DNA from: Xenopus tropicalis
Taxonomy: Eukaryota > Chordata > Amphibia > Anura > Pipidae
Direction: 5' to 3'
DNA length: 64,000 nt
NCBI RefSeq assembly: GCF_000004195.4
Contig: NC_030681.2
Coordinates: forward strand, 91,457,681 to 91,521,680
Under the pieces are notes generated by a model. It worked only from the letters and a program-made list of their open reading frames with translations, made no database searches and was not told where the DNA came from. The translations under genes were made by a program, and so were the position numbers. Below, piece by piece: positions 1-10,371 of the stretch. Positions within the stretch are counted from its first letter, which is position 1. Every line of letters begins with the position of its first letter.

Positions 1-183
1 TCCACTTTTGTGGTGTATATTATCACCTGCCCCTGCGGTCTTTATTACGTGGCCAAAACAGTCACCACTCTGAGAGAACGCATTTATATGGCTGAATTAC
101 TCCACACAAGCGCTCTGTGCGCATACGTATTGCCAAATGCACCCGGACCAGTTAGATCAGCTCAGCTCCAACCAGGAAAGTAG
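1..183 (+). pseudogene. Penelope-like element, GIY-YIG endonuclease fragment
   Basis: Frame 1 from the first base reads as the C-terminal GIY-YIG endonuclease start of Penelope-like retroelements: [14 protein letters not shown], then AKT and TLRERI. This matches the usual pattern of a hydrophobic strand, a CPCG cysteine pair, G-hydrophobic-Y-Y-V-G and K-T...LR.R. The G after YYV is replaced by A, and the frame closes at a TAG (181-183), well before the rest of the domain. The piece is therefore decayed, and it is cut by the window edge. A second element of the same class is present at 10.4-11.2 kb. Seen: the motif. Known: the family pattern. Inferred: the element class. Confidence 0.6.
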
Positions 184-673
184 AAAAGGAAGTACCCTTC
201 CATACATGCAATGTTGCCTCAGCATAGGCCAACTGTTTAAGACATAGGAGACAGGTAGTATCTCAACCCTGTTTCACAGTTGGCTGTAGGACTCTCAAGC
301 TAGGGGTTATCAACCTGAGGACTGAGGTATCTATCTTGACTGCTTCTAAAGGGGTGCCAAGCTGACCAGGTGCATTTACCCTGCCCACCCCAAAGAGGTG
401 GGATAAACCGGTGTGCATCATCTCTTGTTGTCCTCAGAGTCCTATAATATACCATTTGCATTGTGAGTATATTTGATTTACCCTGCATCATCATTTGTCT
501 CTGACAATAAACTTGTACTATAGTTCAACTGCAAGAACCTTCTGGCGTCCATCTTTGCTAATCTGCACTACTCACAGCTACAGTGAGTTGTAGTCCCACT
601 ACACCCTTGCTCCGCAGGTCTCTTCCATATAGCGAAGACTCATGCTGTCTAAGAGAGTCGCATGTACCCCATG
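184..673 (+). other. No gene; probable tail of the Penelope-like fragment
   Basis: No extended open frame with recognisable protein. AATAAA at 506-511 could be the old polyadenylation signal of the retroelement at the window start. The stretch ends at the 8-bp target duplication of the hAT element. Confidence 0.35.
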
Positions 674-681
674 CTCTAAAC

Positions 682-2813
682 CATATGTGTCAAACTCAAG
701 GCCTGCAGGCCACATCCGGCCCGGTGTGTAATTATATCCGGCCTGCAAGATCATTTTATTTATTATTGTTATTAATGGCCCGGCGATATGAAGCACTGGT
801 AACACAATAAACTACAGGTCCCATAATGCAGCGCTTCAGCTGCCTTGCCGAACACTTCCCGCATTAATCAAGTCTAGCTTATGATGCTGCAAGTTATTGC
901 GAAGCTAGCCCTCACGATGCCGAAGAGAAAAGTTGATTCTAAAAACAGAGCCTTTAAAAACCGATGGGAGGCTGAGTATATGTTTACTGACATTGCCGGT
1001 AAACCCCTGTGTCTCATTTGTGGAGCTAATGTGGCTGTAATTAAAGAATTTAATTTAAGACGGCACTATGAGACAAAACATCAGGATAACCTGAAAGACC
1101 TGAATGCAGAGCAGAAGATACAGAAAGTAGAAGAGTTAAAGAAGAATCTGACACTTCAGCAAACGATTTTTACCCGTGCAAAATCAGAAAGTGAAGCTGC
1201 TGTGAAAGCAAGTTTTATCGTGGCAGAGGAGATTGCCAAATCAGCCAGGCCATTTACCAAGGGAGAATTTCTGAAGAGCTGCATGATCAAGGTGTTTGAC
1301 GTCTTATGTCCAGACAAAAAGCAGATGCTGGCAAATGTAAGCCTGAGTAGAAATTCGATTTTTTGATCGAGTTTGTGAGATGGCCACTGATTTAAGAACA
1401 CAGTTGAGTGAAAGAAGCAAAGACTTTATTGCATACTCTCTTGCTGTGGATGAAAGTACTGACATGACTGATACTGCACAGCTGGCCATCTTAATCCGTG
1501 GAGTGGACTCCAATTTGCGCATTACAGAGGAAATAATGGACATTAAATCGATGCACGGGACAACGAGTGGAAAAGACATTTTTGAAAATGTATGTCAAAG
1601 TATAACTGACATGAAACTGCCCTGGGACAAATTTATTGCACTTACAACTGATGGAGCACCATCTATATGTAGTGAAAAAAGTGGACTAGTGGGAAGGATG
1701 CGAGTAAAGATGCAGGAGGAGAACTGTACTGGTGAGTTAACGGCATATCACTGCATCATACACCAGGAAGCACTATGTGGCAAAGTCCTGAAGATGGACA
1801 ATGTAATGAGCACTTTAACACAAACTGTAAACTCCGAGCTAAAGGTTTAAAACACCGGCAATTTCAGTCCTTTATGCGGGAGATAGATTCAGAGTTTGCT
1901 GACATTCATTATCATACAGAGGTGCATTGGCTAAGTCGGGGAAAAGTTCTCAACAGAGTTTTTGAGCTCAGCAACGAAATCTGTCAGTTGATGGACAGTA
2001 AAGGAAAAGACTCCACCAATTTTAGGGATAAAAAGTGGAAATGCGAGTTGGCATTACAACTGACATAACAGCTCATCTCAACACCTTAAACCTCCAGCTC
2101 CAGGGATGTGACCGCATGATCACTGACATGTATGACGCAGTGAAGGCATTTCAAGTGAAGCTGCTTTTATGGGAGACACAAATGTACCAGTACAACTTGC
2201 CCCACTTTCCCTGTTGCCAAGTAATGTTGAACCAAGTCGGCACAACGGTGTTCCCAAATATGCACTTTGCTGATAAACTGAGCGCACTGCGCACGGCGCT
2301 TTGGCGACTTTGAAGAACAAAAAAAGAATTTTGAGTTGCTTCGCAACCCATTTGCCGTCGATGTGGAAACTGCACCTGTGCAGATTCAGATGGAGCTAAT
2401 TGAGCTGCAGTGTAATGGTACACTGAAGGCAAAGTACGACACTGCAGGGCCTGCACAGTTTATTCACTCCATTCCCGCAGAAATGCCCCAGCTCCGTCTA
2501 CATGCAGCTCGAACCTTGTGCATGTTTGGTAGCACATATCTGTGTGAGAAGCTCCTCTCAGTGATGAAGACTAACAAAACAGCACACAGGAGACATCTCA
2601 CTGATGAGCACCTGCAGTCCATCCTGAGAATCTCCACACAGAACCTCACACCAAACATAAACAACTTGTTCGTTTGCCAGGCGTCCAGCTCTGATAAAAT
2701 GACATAAGAGCAAAGACAACTGAATTTTAGTGTGTTCAATAAATGTTTATCCTGTTCGGCCCGCGACCTAAAGTGTGTTTTGGATTTTGGCCCCTGTGCA
2801 ATTGACACCCTTG
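682..2813 (+). mobile_element. hAT (Charlie-like) DNA transposon with 8-bp target duplication
   Basis: The element is bounded by an exact 8-bp duplication, ctctaaac, at 674-681 and 2814-2821, the length typical of hAT insertions. The ends are imperfect inverted repeats: the left end reads catatgtgtcaaactca and the inverted right end caagggtgtcaattgca. Both subterminal regions carry ggcccgcg/ggcctgcaggcc-type sequence. The plus strand holds a broken BED-type transposase (881-2706). Total length is about 2.13 kb, so this is a nearly full-length autonomous copy that has lost coding capacity. Confidence 0.85.
881..2706 (+). pseudogene. hAT transposase, GTF2IRD2/Charlie8-like, frame-broken
   Basis: The N-terminal frame (881-1366) has a BED-type zinc finger: CLIC, then HYETKH about 20 residues later. 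It then continues in other frames: 1380-1850 carries the first hAT block (AVDESTD), the TTDGAPS block and the C-x2-H motif near HCIIH, followed by pieces at 1775-2068, 2035-2313 and 2336-2707. The last part holds the hAT C-terminal dimerisation region (FGSTYLCEKLLSVMK). Breaks sit at a T-run near 1350-1356, near 1835, near 2050 and near 2290. The protein resembles the hAT-derived part of vertebrate GTF2IRD2-like proteins. It is clearly not an intact gene here. Confidence 0.8.
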
Positions 2814-2870
2814 CTCTAAACCATAAACCATACTAGCGTGGGTTTTAACTATTTCATAGCCAAATAGGGG

Positions 2871-2897
2871 TTACATATATATATATATATATATATA
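2871..2897. repeat. (TA)n microsatellite
   Basis: Uninterrupted alternating ta dinucleotides, immediately followed by sequence that inverts to cgaaacgttggg. Confidence 0.8.
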
Positions 2898-2955
2898 AAT
2901 TCCCAACGTTTCGTTCACACTTAATGACCTTTCTCAAGGGAACACTTAAATGTTT
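2898..2955 (-). mobile_element. Antisense retroelement tail (Penelope-type 3' end)
   Basis: On the minus strand this reads as a gagaaaggtcatt segment followed by gaacgaaacgttggg, the 3'-tail signature common beside Penelope-like ORFs. The 3' end of the copy at 11.0 kb shows the related string gacgaagg...cccgaaac. Only the tail remains. Confidence 0.35.
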
Positions 2956-3164
2956 GTTTCAATAAGTCCTGTTGAGTGCAATGCTCTCTATCTTATATAT
3001 ATACAAAAATATAGAAAATGCCCGTGCTCACAAGGATTGTGTATATAAAAATGGGGGCATGGAGGCCTTTAAGGTTAAAGCTTGTTTATATACTGGTTCT
3101 GATTTTATTTTTCATGGGAGTAGGAGAAACAATAGGTTACCTGAAAGCAGTTCTAATATGTAGC

Positions 3165-3352
3165 GCTGGCTCCTTCTGAAAGCTCAGACTCAGGCACAGT
3201 GCACTGAGATGGCTACCTACACACCAATATTACAGCTTATATATTTGTTGGTTGAAGAATAAAATTTTAAATGGTAGAGTGAATTATTTGTAAACAGTGT
3301 AATTTAGAAATAAAAACTACATCATGAAAATCAAGACAGAATCCCTTTAATT
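3165..3352. mobile_element. MITE fragment related to the copy at 13.13 kb
   Basis: Shares gcactgagatggct and cctacacaccaatatta with the element at 13134-13462, and ends in agacagaatccctttaa, which inverts to the same aaagggat...tgtc terminus. The left end is missing. Confidence 0.5.
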
Positions 3353-3359
3353 AGACCTA

Positions 3360-4020
3360 TTCACTTTAGATTTGTGTCTGGTGATTTGGACAATGTCAAC
3401 ATAAAAAATGCAATTATTATTTAACATTATTAAAATGCAATAAGAAAAATACCTGATATGGGTTTTTAACCAGATCCAGGTCTCAGAAATATGAGGTTGA
3501 TAATTCACAGGCTGGTTTATTGGATCATTATTTTGAAATTCACTATATATTTCTTATAACAAAAAAAAATTATAAAATTGAAAATAATAAATAAAAGTCA
3601 GCATGCATGAAAGTAAATCTTATACACAAATAAAATATATATTGTTTTAACTGTAATGCTGAAGGTAATGCTATTTGCCTTTCCCTATAGATCCCATTTT
3701 CTTTTTTTGTTCATTTAGAGCACATTGGGTGGCAATGTTTTGGCGTTGCATTGGTCAGTACTTCTGTTATAGATCACCATCTGCCTAGGCAGTTCCTTTT
3801 CTAGCACTAGGCAACAGGTCACACAGGCTTAAAGACAATTTATGGGACCTATATGTATAAAAAAACAACTGTTTAGACAAATGGTGCTCTGTAACAGGAG
3901 TACTGGTCAATGCAAAGTGTTTACTTATTCCAGAGGTCAATTGCCATATAAACCAATATAATATGATGATAATAAGCAACAGTATCTGCTATTTTTATTT
4001 CTTGCTGCTCATGTAATTTA
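3360..4020. other. No gene recognised
   Basis: AT-rich sequence without a supportable exon or complete repeat on either strand. Confidence 0.4.
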
Positions 4021-4028
4021 TCAGTTGT

Positions 4029-4116
4029 GTCTTCTGAAATAAAGGCTACCCAGGGAGATATTCTGTCATGTATATGTATAGCCACAATTCTCATAACATC
4101 CAGGAAATGCTTCCTG
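4029..4116 (-). pseudogene. Possible diverged macroglobulin-family exon (RISPW...ISED)
   Basis: A minus-strand frame reads RKHFLDVM, then HDRISPWVAFISED. In CD109/A2M proteins the segment just after the bait region has R-K-x-F-P-E-T-W followed by V-P-D-x-I-x-x-W-x-A-x-x-F-x-I-S-E-D. The order and spacing are similar but shortened by about a dozen residues, and the W-I-W core is lost. A good acceptor-like ttgttttctcag lies at the RKHF codons, but its phase does not join cleanly to the upstream candidate. This could be a decayed remnant of the 3' half of gene A, or chance. Low confidence. Confidence 0.3.
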
Positions 4117-4453
4117 AGAAAACAATGGAGAAATTCCCCCAATTTTCCTATAATGTATATTGTAGATAAAACAGTATTCTCGGACATATTATTGGAAGAT
4201 ATTGACCATAAGTGCCAGTAAGTTTGCATGAAACTGAAAGATTCATTTAAGTGTGCCTAATAAATTAAAAATAAATAAATAAACAATGACAACCTGAATA
4301 CGCAATTTTGAGTTTTAGGTTAGTCAAAGGCAAACAGTTTCTGTAACTGTTGTTCACAATCATAAAACAATATTTTTTGTAGTAAAGACAATTCATTCTC
4401 ATGCTATTAGAAGCCAGCCATCCAGATAAGCTTAAAAATATCTAAATGCTCAC

Positions 4454-4508
4454 CTAGTCTGTAGTTGGAATAGCTGATGTAGCCATCAGAATGGTGGGAG
4501 TAATAACT
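4454..4508 (-). CDS. Candidate short exon, possible bait-region exon of gene A
   Basis: A strong minus-strand acceptor (tgacctttctctcccag) precedes 55 nt open in phase 0, which end at a gtgagc donor. The product is SYYSHHSDGYISYSNYRL plus one base. Low-complexity Tyr/Ser/His sequence is what fast-evolving bait regions of A2M-family proteins can look like. It is phase-compatible with the end of exon 15 (phase 0). There is no sequence match to prove it, and the intervening exon expected in CD109 is not found. Confidence 0.3.
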
Positions 4509-4708
4509 CTGGGAGAGAAAGGTCACAATATTAGAGGATTCATTTTGCTGAGAGTGAAACTTGCCTTGCAAGTGCAGGAGCAATAATAAATATGCTCCAA
4601 CAGTGTGCATAGCTGAAAGAGATGTTTTTTCAAAACATTCCTTAGATCATCTATGACCATCAAAATTTGATTGGTTTATATTTGTATATTTTAAAAAAAT
4701 GTATATTG

Positions 4709-4733
4709 AAATAATAATAATAATAATAATAAA
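4709..4733. repeat. (ATA)n microsatellite
   Basis: About eight consecutive aat units. Confidence 0.75.
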
Positions 4734-4784
4734 CAAGAAAGGGAAGAGCAAACTTCATGTTGGTTTGAAAAACATGTGAAGTCA

Positions 4785-6060
4785 CTGAATGAAATCTGAT
4801 TGGCTGTTGGCAGCCCTGCCCACTTTTACTAACCTTGAACTGCAGTACACCAGTGAATAAATCTGCAAAGTGCGGGGATCCTGCCAATAATGCTGTGAGA
4901 AAGGCAGCAGTTTAAATATAAACCAATGCAACTCAATTGGTGAAATCTGATTGGCTGTTGGTGGATCTGCCTACTTTTTCTAACCTTTAACCTTAGCCCC
5001 CTAGTGACCAACTATGAAAAGTTTAAACCAAAAGAATTCAATAGTCACCCTGTAACTAACTCTGCAAAGTTTAGGAACCTTAATAATATTTAAGGAATGG
5101 CAGCAGTTTAAATTTAAACCAATGAAAGTCTATAGGTAAAATCTGATTGGCTGTTCTAAAAGTCTGAGGACCCTGACATTAAATGTGTGAGAATGGCAGC
5201 AGTTAAAATTTCCCCACTTAAATCAATGAAAGAAATCTGATTGGCTGTTAGTGGCTCCACCCACTTTTTCTAACCTTAAATATGTAGTCACCCAGTGACT
5301 GACTGTGCAAAGTTTGGGAACCCTGGCATTAAACCAATAAAATTCAATAGGTGAAATCTGATTGGCTGTTGGTAGCTCCACCTTCTATGTCAAACCTATA
5401 ACTGCAGTCCCCTAGTGACCAACTGTGAAGAGTTTGTGGACCCTGATGTTAACCCAGTCCCTAAGCTGCTACATATTTGTTGCAGTTGTAACATATTAAT
5501 GTGGCTTGTAACCACCGAATGTGAAACAGTATCAATCTAAACAAACACAAGTTTTCTGATTTTAACCTTTCCAGCTTTTCCCTTGTATGTTCTTTTAACC
5601 TACTTTTAGAGTGATTTAAATAAAAATGGATTTTATTGTTCCTTCGATGGTGTGCCTTGATTAAGTGTGTGTTCTTTGTTTCCATTAAAATATTGTGAGA
5701 ATGGCAGCAGGATGAATTTCCCCATAGAAAGTCAATAGGTAAAATCTGATTGGCTGTTCATAGCTTCACCTCCTTTTGGGCATCCAACAAATATCATCTT
5801 TTTATTCAGGTTGACTCCATGACTATGTGAGTTTGGTAAGTGTAGCCTCAAAGCTGTGTCAGCAAGTTCAATTTAACCATTGGAAGCCAATGGGTGAAGT
5901 GTAATTGGCTGTTACTGGCTCCACCCACCTTGAATAGTCCAACAAAGTTTGCTGTTTTCTTCGGGATGACCCTATGATTATGTTATTCAAGTTTGGGGAG
6001 TGAAGCTTCAAAGCTGTAAGAGTGGCAGCAGTTTGAAAATCTTCCCTATTAAAGTCAATG
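4785..6060. repeat. Degenerate tandem satellite with inverted CCAAT motif
   Basis: A unit of roughly 100-190 bp recurs, anchored by aatctgattggctgtt at about 4792, 4945, 5138, 5234, 5357 and 5743, with a weaker copy near 5896. Each unit continues with variants of gctccacccactttttctaa, ccttaaact.cagt, agtgaccaactgtg and aaagttt.gg.aaccctg. The conserved core ctgattggctg is an inverted CCAAT box in a near-palindromic setting. A non-satellite stretch (about 5460-5690) interrupts the array. Confidence 0.7.
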
Positions 6061-6271
6061 GAAAAATTGGGGTGTTTGGAGCAGCGCCACAAAAAGACGG
6101 GGGTGTGGGATCTCTTAGAAAAGCACAAGCAACCTGCTTTTTCTAAGAAGAAGAAAAAGCAGAAGAATAAGCTGAAGTGGGGGAACAGTCTGTGGGGTTT
6201 TTCAAACAAATAAAACTCAATAAACAAATAGAAATATTATAAATTATATTTTGTGTTGGTTGTACCATACT

Positions 6272-7402
6272 TTTTCGCACTTAACGCACGATTCACTAAA
6301 AGGATACTTGCGCTAATTTAGAAGCGATGCTGTTTGCGTTATTTAAGTTGCGAGGACTATTTTCATGCGGACGTATTGGACGCAACGCACGCTAATCAAC
6401 GCAGTGCGCACAAATAGTCGCCACTTGCGAAAAAACACACGCCATATTAGCCATACACTCCATTACTTCCGTAAAACTACTTTTATGAAAATGACCATTT
6501 CCCTGCAAACTGGAGGCTACATCACTCTAGGGCCAACACAGACTTGAATAAATCCCACTGCAAAGTCCTTATTGTGTTGCCAAAAGCTCATGAACTGTAC
6601 TTTTCTATAATTACTGCCTGCCCCAAGTAGGTGTTAATTTTAAAGGGGCACATTTACTTACTCACGAACGGGCCGAATGCGTCCGATTGCGTTTTTTTCG
6701 TAATGATCGGTATTTGGCGATTTTTCGGAAAATTGTCGCAACTTTTTCGTTGCCATTCCGAATGTTGCGCAAAATCGGGCGTTTTTTTTCGTAGCGTTAC
6801 TACTTGCGCGAAAAGTCGTGACTTTTTCGTAGCCTTCGCGCCGAGTACGAAAGATTCGGATTCATTCAAGCTTCAGTATGGTGACTTTCCTTGGGCCAGG
6901 TTGGAGCTGCAGGGTGCCATTGAGTCCTATGGGAGGCTTCCAAAATCATGCTAAGTCTGAAAGTTTCGCCCACCGCTTACGAGCGCTCAATACGAAAAAG
7001 TCGCAACAAGATACGAGCGCATTGTAATGGCTACGAAAAACTCTGGTTTTTTTGCGCAAATCGTATTGGTAACGAAAAAGTCGCGACAATTTCCGAAAAG
7101 TCGTAAAGGCGCCGAAAAAATCGCAAAAAATATGAAAAAGTCGCAAAATGTTCGTTTTCCAATTGGAATTTTTCCAATTCGGATTCGGATTCAGATTCGT
7201 GGGTTAGTAAACGTGCCCCTAAGTGTTCGTGAATCATGCGTTAGTATTATTTCTGCGCGCAAATTAATGCATTCATGTGCGCAAAATATAACGCATGTGA
7301 TATGCGACTTAACGCATGCGATAATACTTTAGCGAATTGTGCGGTTTTTTTAACGCAGAAAAACATGCGATAATGCTTATTGACCTTTAGTGAATCAACC
7401 CT
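6272..7402. mobile_element. gcgataa-type palindromic MITE, interrupted by a second MITE
   Basis: The ends invert onto each other: gattcactaaaaggatac at the left and ctttagtgaatcaaccc at the right. Internal sequence shared with the copies at 44.1-45.5 kb and 58.96-59.46 kb includes ccctgcaaactggagg, catcactctagggcc and the gcatgcgataa/gcgttat words. The element has been split by the cgaaaaagtcg MITE at 6655-7219. Confidence 0.65.
6655..7219. mobile_element. cgaaaaagtcg-rich palindromic MITE (Harbinger-like ends), nested
   Basis: Ends are ggggcacatttactta and, inverted, ggggcacgtttactaac. Flanks read TAAA before and TAA after, consistent with a 3-bp TWA-type duplication with one change. The two halves mirror each other and are filled with repeats of tacgaaaaagtcgc or its inverse. 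Relatives are at 18.05, 51.06 and 60.34 kb. Confidence 0.75.
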
Positions 7403-8129
7403 ACGGTCAAAACTGGTTTATTCTAATGGATCATGTGCAGACACAGGGCATGGAGCAATTGTATTGATCTCACCCAGTTCTGACTATATACTGTACAAGC
7501 TTTATTTGTGCAAAAGCAAGAATAGGGGGCACTATGGCACTTATTGATTTTGGAACTTTCTAAAATAATATAAACCTCCCCCTAGGGAGCTTCTCATGGT
7601 GAGCTTCTCTGAGCATGTTTGCAACTTACATTCAATTTCTTTTTTTCCTTTTTTAATAGAAGCAGTTTTAGAATGTTTATATACTTCCAGGATTCAGTTA
7701 ACCCTAGGGATGCTAATTCTGAGTCAACAGCCTGGCAATAGAAGTCTATCCACCATAACAAAGATACTAAAGCTGAAGGAGCATTACTGTTTTCAGCATT
7801 TTCACTGTTTTGAATCAGTTTTGTTGTGCATGAGTTAATCTGTGCATGTGTTTGTGCATAAGCTTAAAATGTGTGCAGGCAACACATTTATGGTTTTCCT
7901 TCTTATCCCCCCAAACCATTAAAAAAGCAATTCACATTCCAGATGTGCATAATGGCACGCTGTATTTAAAATAACAAGTTGTCTAGAAAACTAACTCTCT
8001 GAGTTGACTAAGTGAGGAGATGCATGGCTGCAGGGGGACAGACTATACCATTTAGTTAGTTTTCAATTATCCCTCCCCTTGGGTTCACCTGGGTCTAATG
8101 ATGTGCAGCTGTGTGGGGCCAAGATGTTA
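7403..8129. other. No gene recognised
   Basis: AT-rich single-copy-looking DNA. A plus-strand open frame at 7596-7838 begins inside it but has no family resemblance and no supporting context. Confidence 0.4.
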
Positions 8130-8383
8130 AATAGCCCCATTCCCCGGAAGTGCCACCGCACTTGGTGTGGGACACACAGAGGGCAACTTTTCTAGGTGTT
8201 AGGTGTTATCTAGGTGTGAGTCTACTCCTCTAGGCTTGCAAATAGATCAAGCAACAAAGGAAAACATATTGGAGGGTCAATTTGTTGATACATTTTCTTC
8301 AGTATTATTGACAAAAAATTGATAACCCCTTTAAAAAGCCAGGAGAAGATTCATAAAAGTTAACGGTTCCACATACTATTGGT

Positions 8384-8640
8384 AACTGGATACAGGGCTT
8401 TGCAGCGTATGCTAGCATGATTTGTGAGAAGTATCCTGAAAAAGGTTCCTCTTTATTTTGTTACCTTGATTTAATTTGGAGTGCATACAAGATTTATGGA
8501 GGTGGTTGTTGGTTAAAATATGATGAACAGTTTAGGTGCAGAATGGCAGCTCGTTCATTCATGCGTTGGGATTGCCAACATATGATTTTTTGGTTACTTT
8601 CCACATTCCAGCTTTCAGACAGGAGCCAGTGCTGCACTTA
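8384..8640 (+). pseudogene. Gag-like ORF remnant of the DIRS-order element
   Basis: Reads NWIQGFAAYASMICEKYP, then FCYLDLIWSAYKIYGG and YDEQFRCRMA, a pattern typical of the first ORF of frog DIRS-order elements (FCYLDLIWKAYKTYGG...W..YDEQFRRR). The frame shifts near 8600-8640, and the following frame (8536-9084) continues into the RT ORF region. Confidence 0.6.
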
Positions 8641-8820
8641 GCGGGTCATCAGCAGTTAACAAAAAGGGACAGTGTTGGCTCTTTAATGAGAGCCACTGCA
8701 GGTGGTTCTCCTCTTGTAAGTACCGCCACGAATGTTCATTCTGTGGTGGAGCACACCCAGCTGTCTGATGTTTTAAAAAAGCAAAAGCAGCTGTGCAAAA
8801 ACAAGCACCCAATCAAACAA

Positions 8821-10349
8821 AAGGTAAGGAGCCCGATGAGCATCCAAAGGATGCAGCCATGGTTAAACAAATATCACAATAACAGAGAAGCCCTTATTTG
8901 GAGTTCTGGTTTTGAGATAGGATTTTGGACACCATTTGTTCCCTCTGACAATCCAGCAGATAATTTAAAATCTGTTTTAAAATTTAAGCAGGTTGTATCT
9001 GATAAGCTGGTGAAAGAGATCTCTTTGGGTAGGGTAGCAGGCCCCTTTGACCTCCTTTTTATAATCTTAGAGTCTCCCCTTTAGGGGTAGTTCCAAAAAA
9101 GGAGGAAGAAAAATACCATCTCATACATCACCTTTCCTACCCAAAGGGTAGTTCTGTCAATGATGGAATTGACAAAGGTGAATCACAAGTGCATTATGTT
9201 TCTTTTGATAGGGCTTTAGAATTGCTTCGCAACGCTGGCAGAGGGGCACTTTTAGCAAAATCAGATGTTGAGTCAGCTTTTTGTCTCCTACCTACTTACC
9301 CTGATTGTTTCCATTTATTAGGAATAAAATTTGCTAATCTTTATTTTGTAGATATGTGCCTACCAATGGGGTGTTCAATTTCATGTTATTATTTTGAATT
9401 ATTTAGTAATTTATTACAATGGGTGGTCACCCAGGTCAAATGCGATGCTGCACTACTACGATGATTTTCTCTTTGTAGGTCCAGCTAATTCACATGAGTA
9501 TGCACGTTTACTCCATTTGTTTATGGAAGTGATGAAAAATTTTGGCGTGCCCATTGCAAAAGATAAAACAGAGGGAACTCAGGAGGTCATTGTTTTTCTT
9601 GGTATTGAAATAGATTCACAGGAAATGGTTTTTAGGCTTCCACTTGAGAAGCTGGAATCATTGTATCTATCCCTTGACAGAGCATTAATGGCCAAAAAAC
9701 TAACTTTAAAACAAATTCAATCCTTATTGGGTAATTTGACTTTTGCGAGTAGTTTTGCGAGCTTATCTATGTCAACAAAAGGAGTTAAGTATTCTAACCA
9801 TTATATTCGTATGACAAAACATATAAAGGAGGATTTAAAAATATGACAAACATTTTTGGCTGAATATAATGGTCAGTCCTGTTGGCTGATCAGCAAAAAA
9901 TCTAATTTGGAATTAGAATTGTTTACTGATGCTGCTGGCAGTAAGGGTATGGGAGCTCGGCTCAATGGCCTTATTTTTGGAGTGATACTGGCCTCATACG
10001 TAATTTAACTTGCTTGGAATTATTTCCGATTGCAGTGGCGTCACATATTTGGGGTGAGTTACTTGCTAATCAGTGAGTCATTTTCTGGTGTGATAATGCC
10101 AGTTTAGTGCAAGTTATTAACAATTAAACTTCTTCTTCACCCCCAGTACTTAATTTATTATGGACATTAGTTCTTCAGTGTCTCCGGATGAACATCTGGT
10201 TTAGAACACAACATGTCCCGGGTGTGCAAAATACAATTGCTGATGCTCTTTCCTGTTTTCAGTACGGGGAATTCAGACGTCTGGCTCCTTCAGCCAAGAT
10301 GGAAGGAAAGAAGGTCACTGCTTACTTGTGGACTCTCGTTTCCGAAAGT
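8821..10349 (+). pseudogene. DIRS-order reverse transcriptase/RNase H, broken
   Basis: Recognisable blocks in order: GRVAGPFD, then HLIHHLSYPKGSSVNDGI, YVSFDRAL, LLAKSDVESAFCLLP, FVDMCLPMGCSISC, the catalytic HYYDDFLF (Y-x-D-D) at about 9450-9473, FLGIEID, the thumb motif KQIQSLLGNLTFAS, RNase H LFTDAAGSKGMGA and the terminal IADALSCFQ, ending in stop TAA near 10349. Frames break at about 9050 and 9440. At 9843-9845 the frame hits TGA where this family has W. The product would copy element RNA. This copy cannot encode it. Confidence 0.8.
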
Positions 10350-10371
10350 TAATCCTAGTAGATCATAGTAG

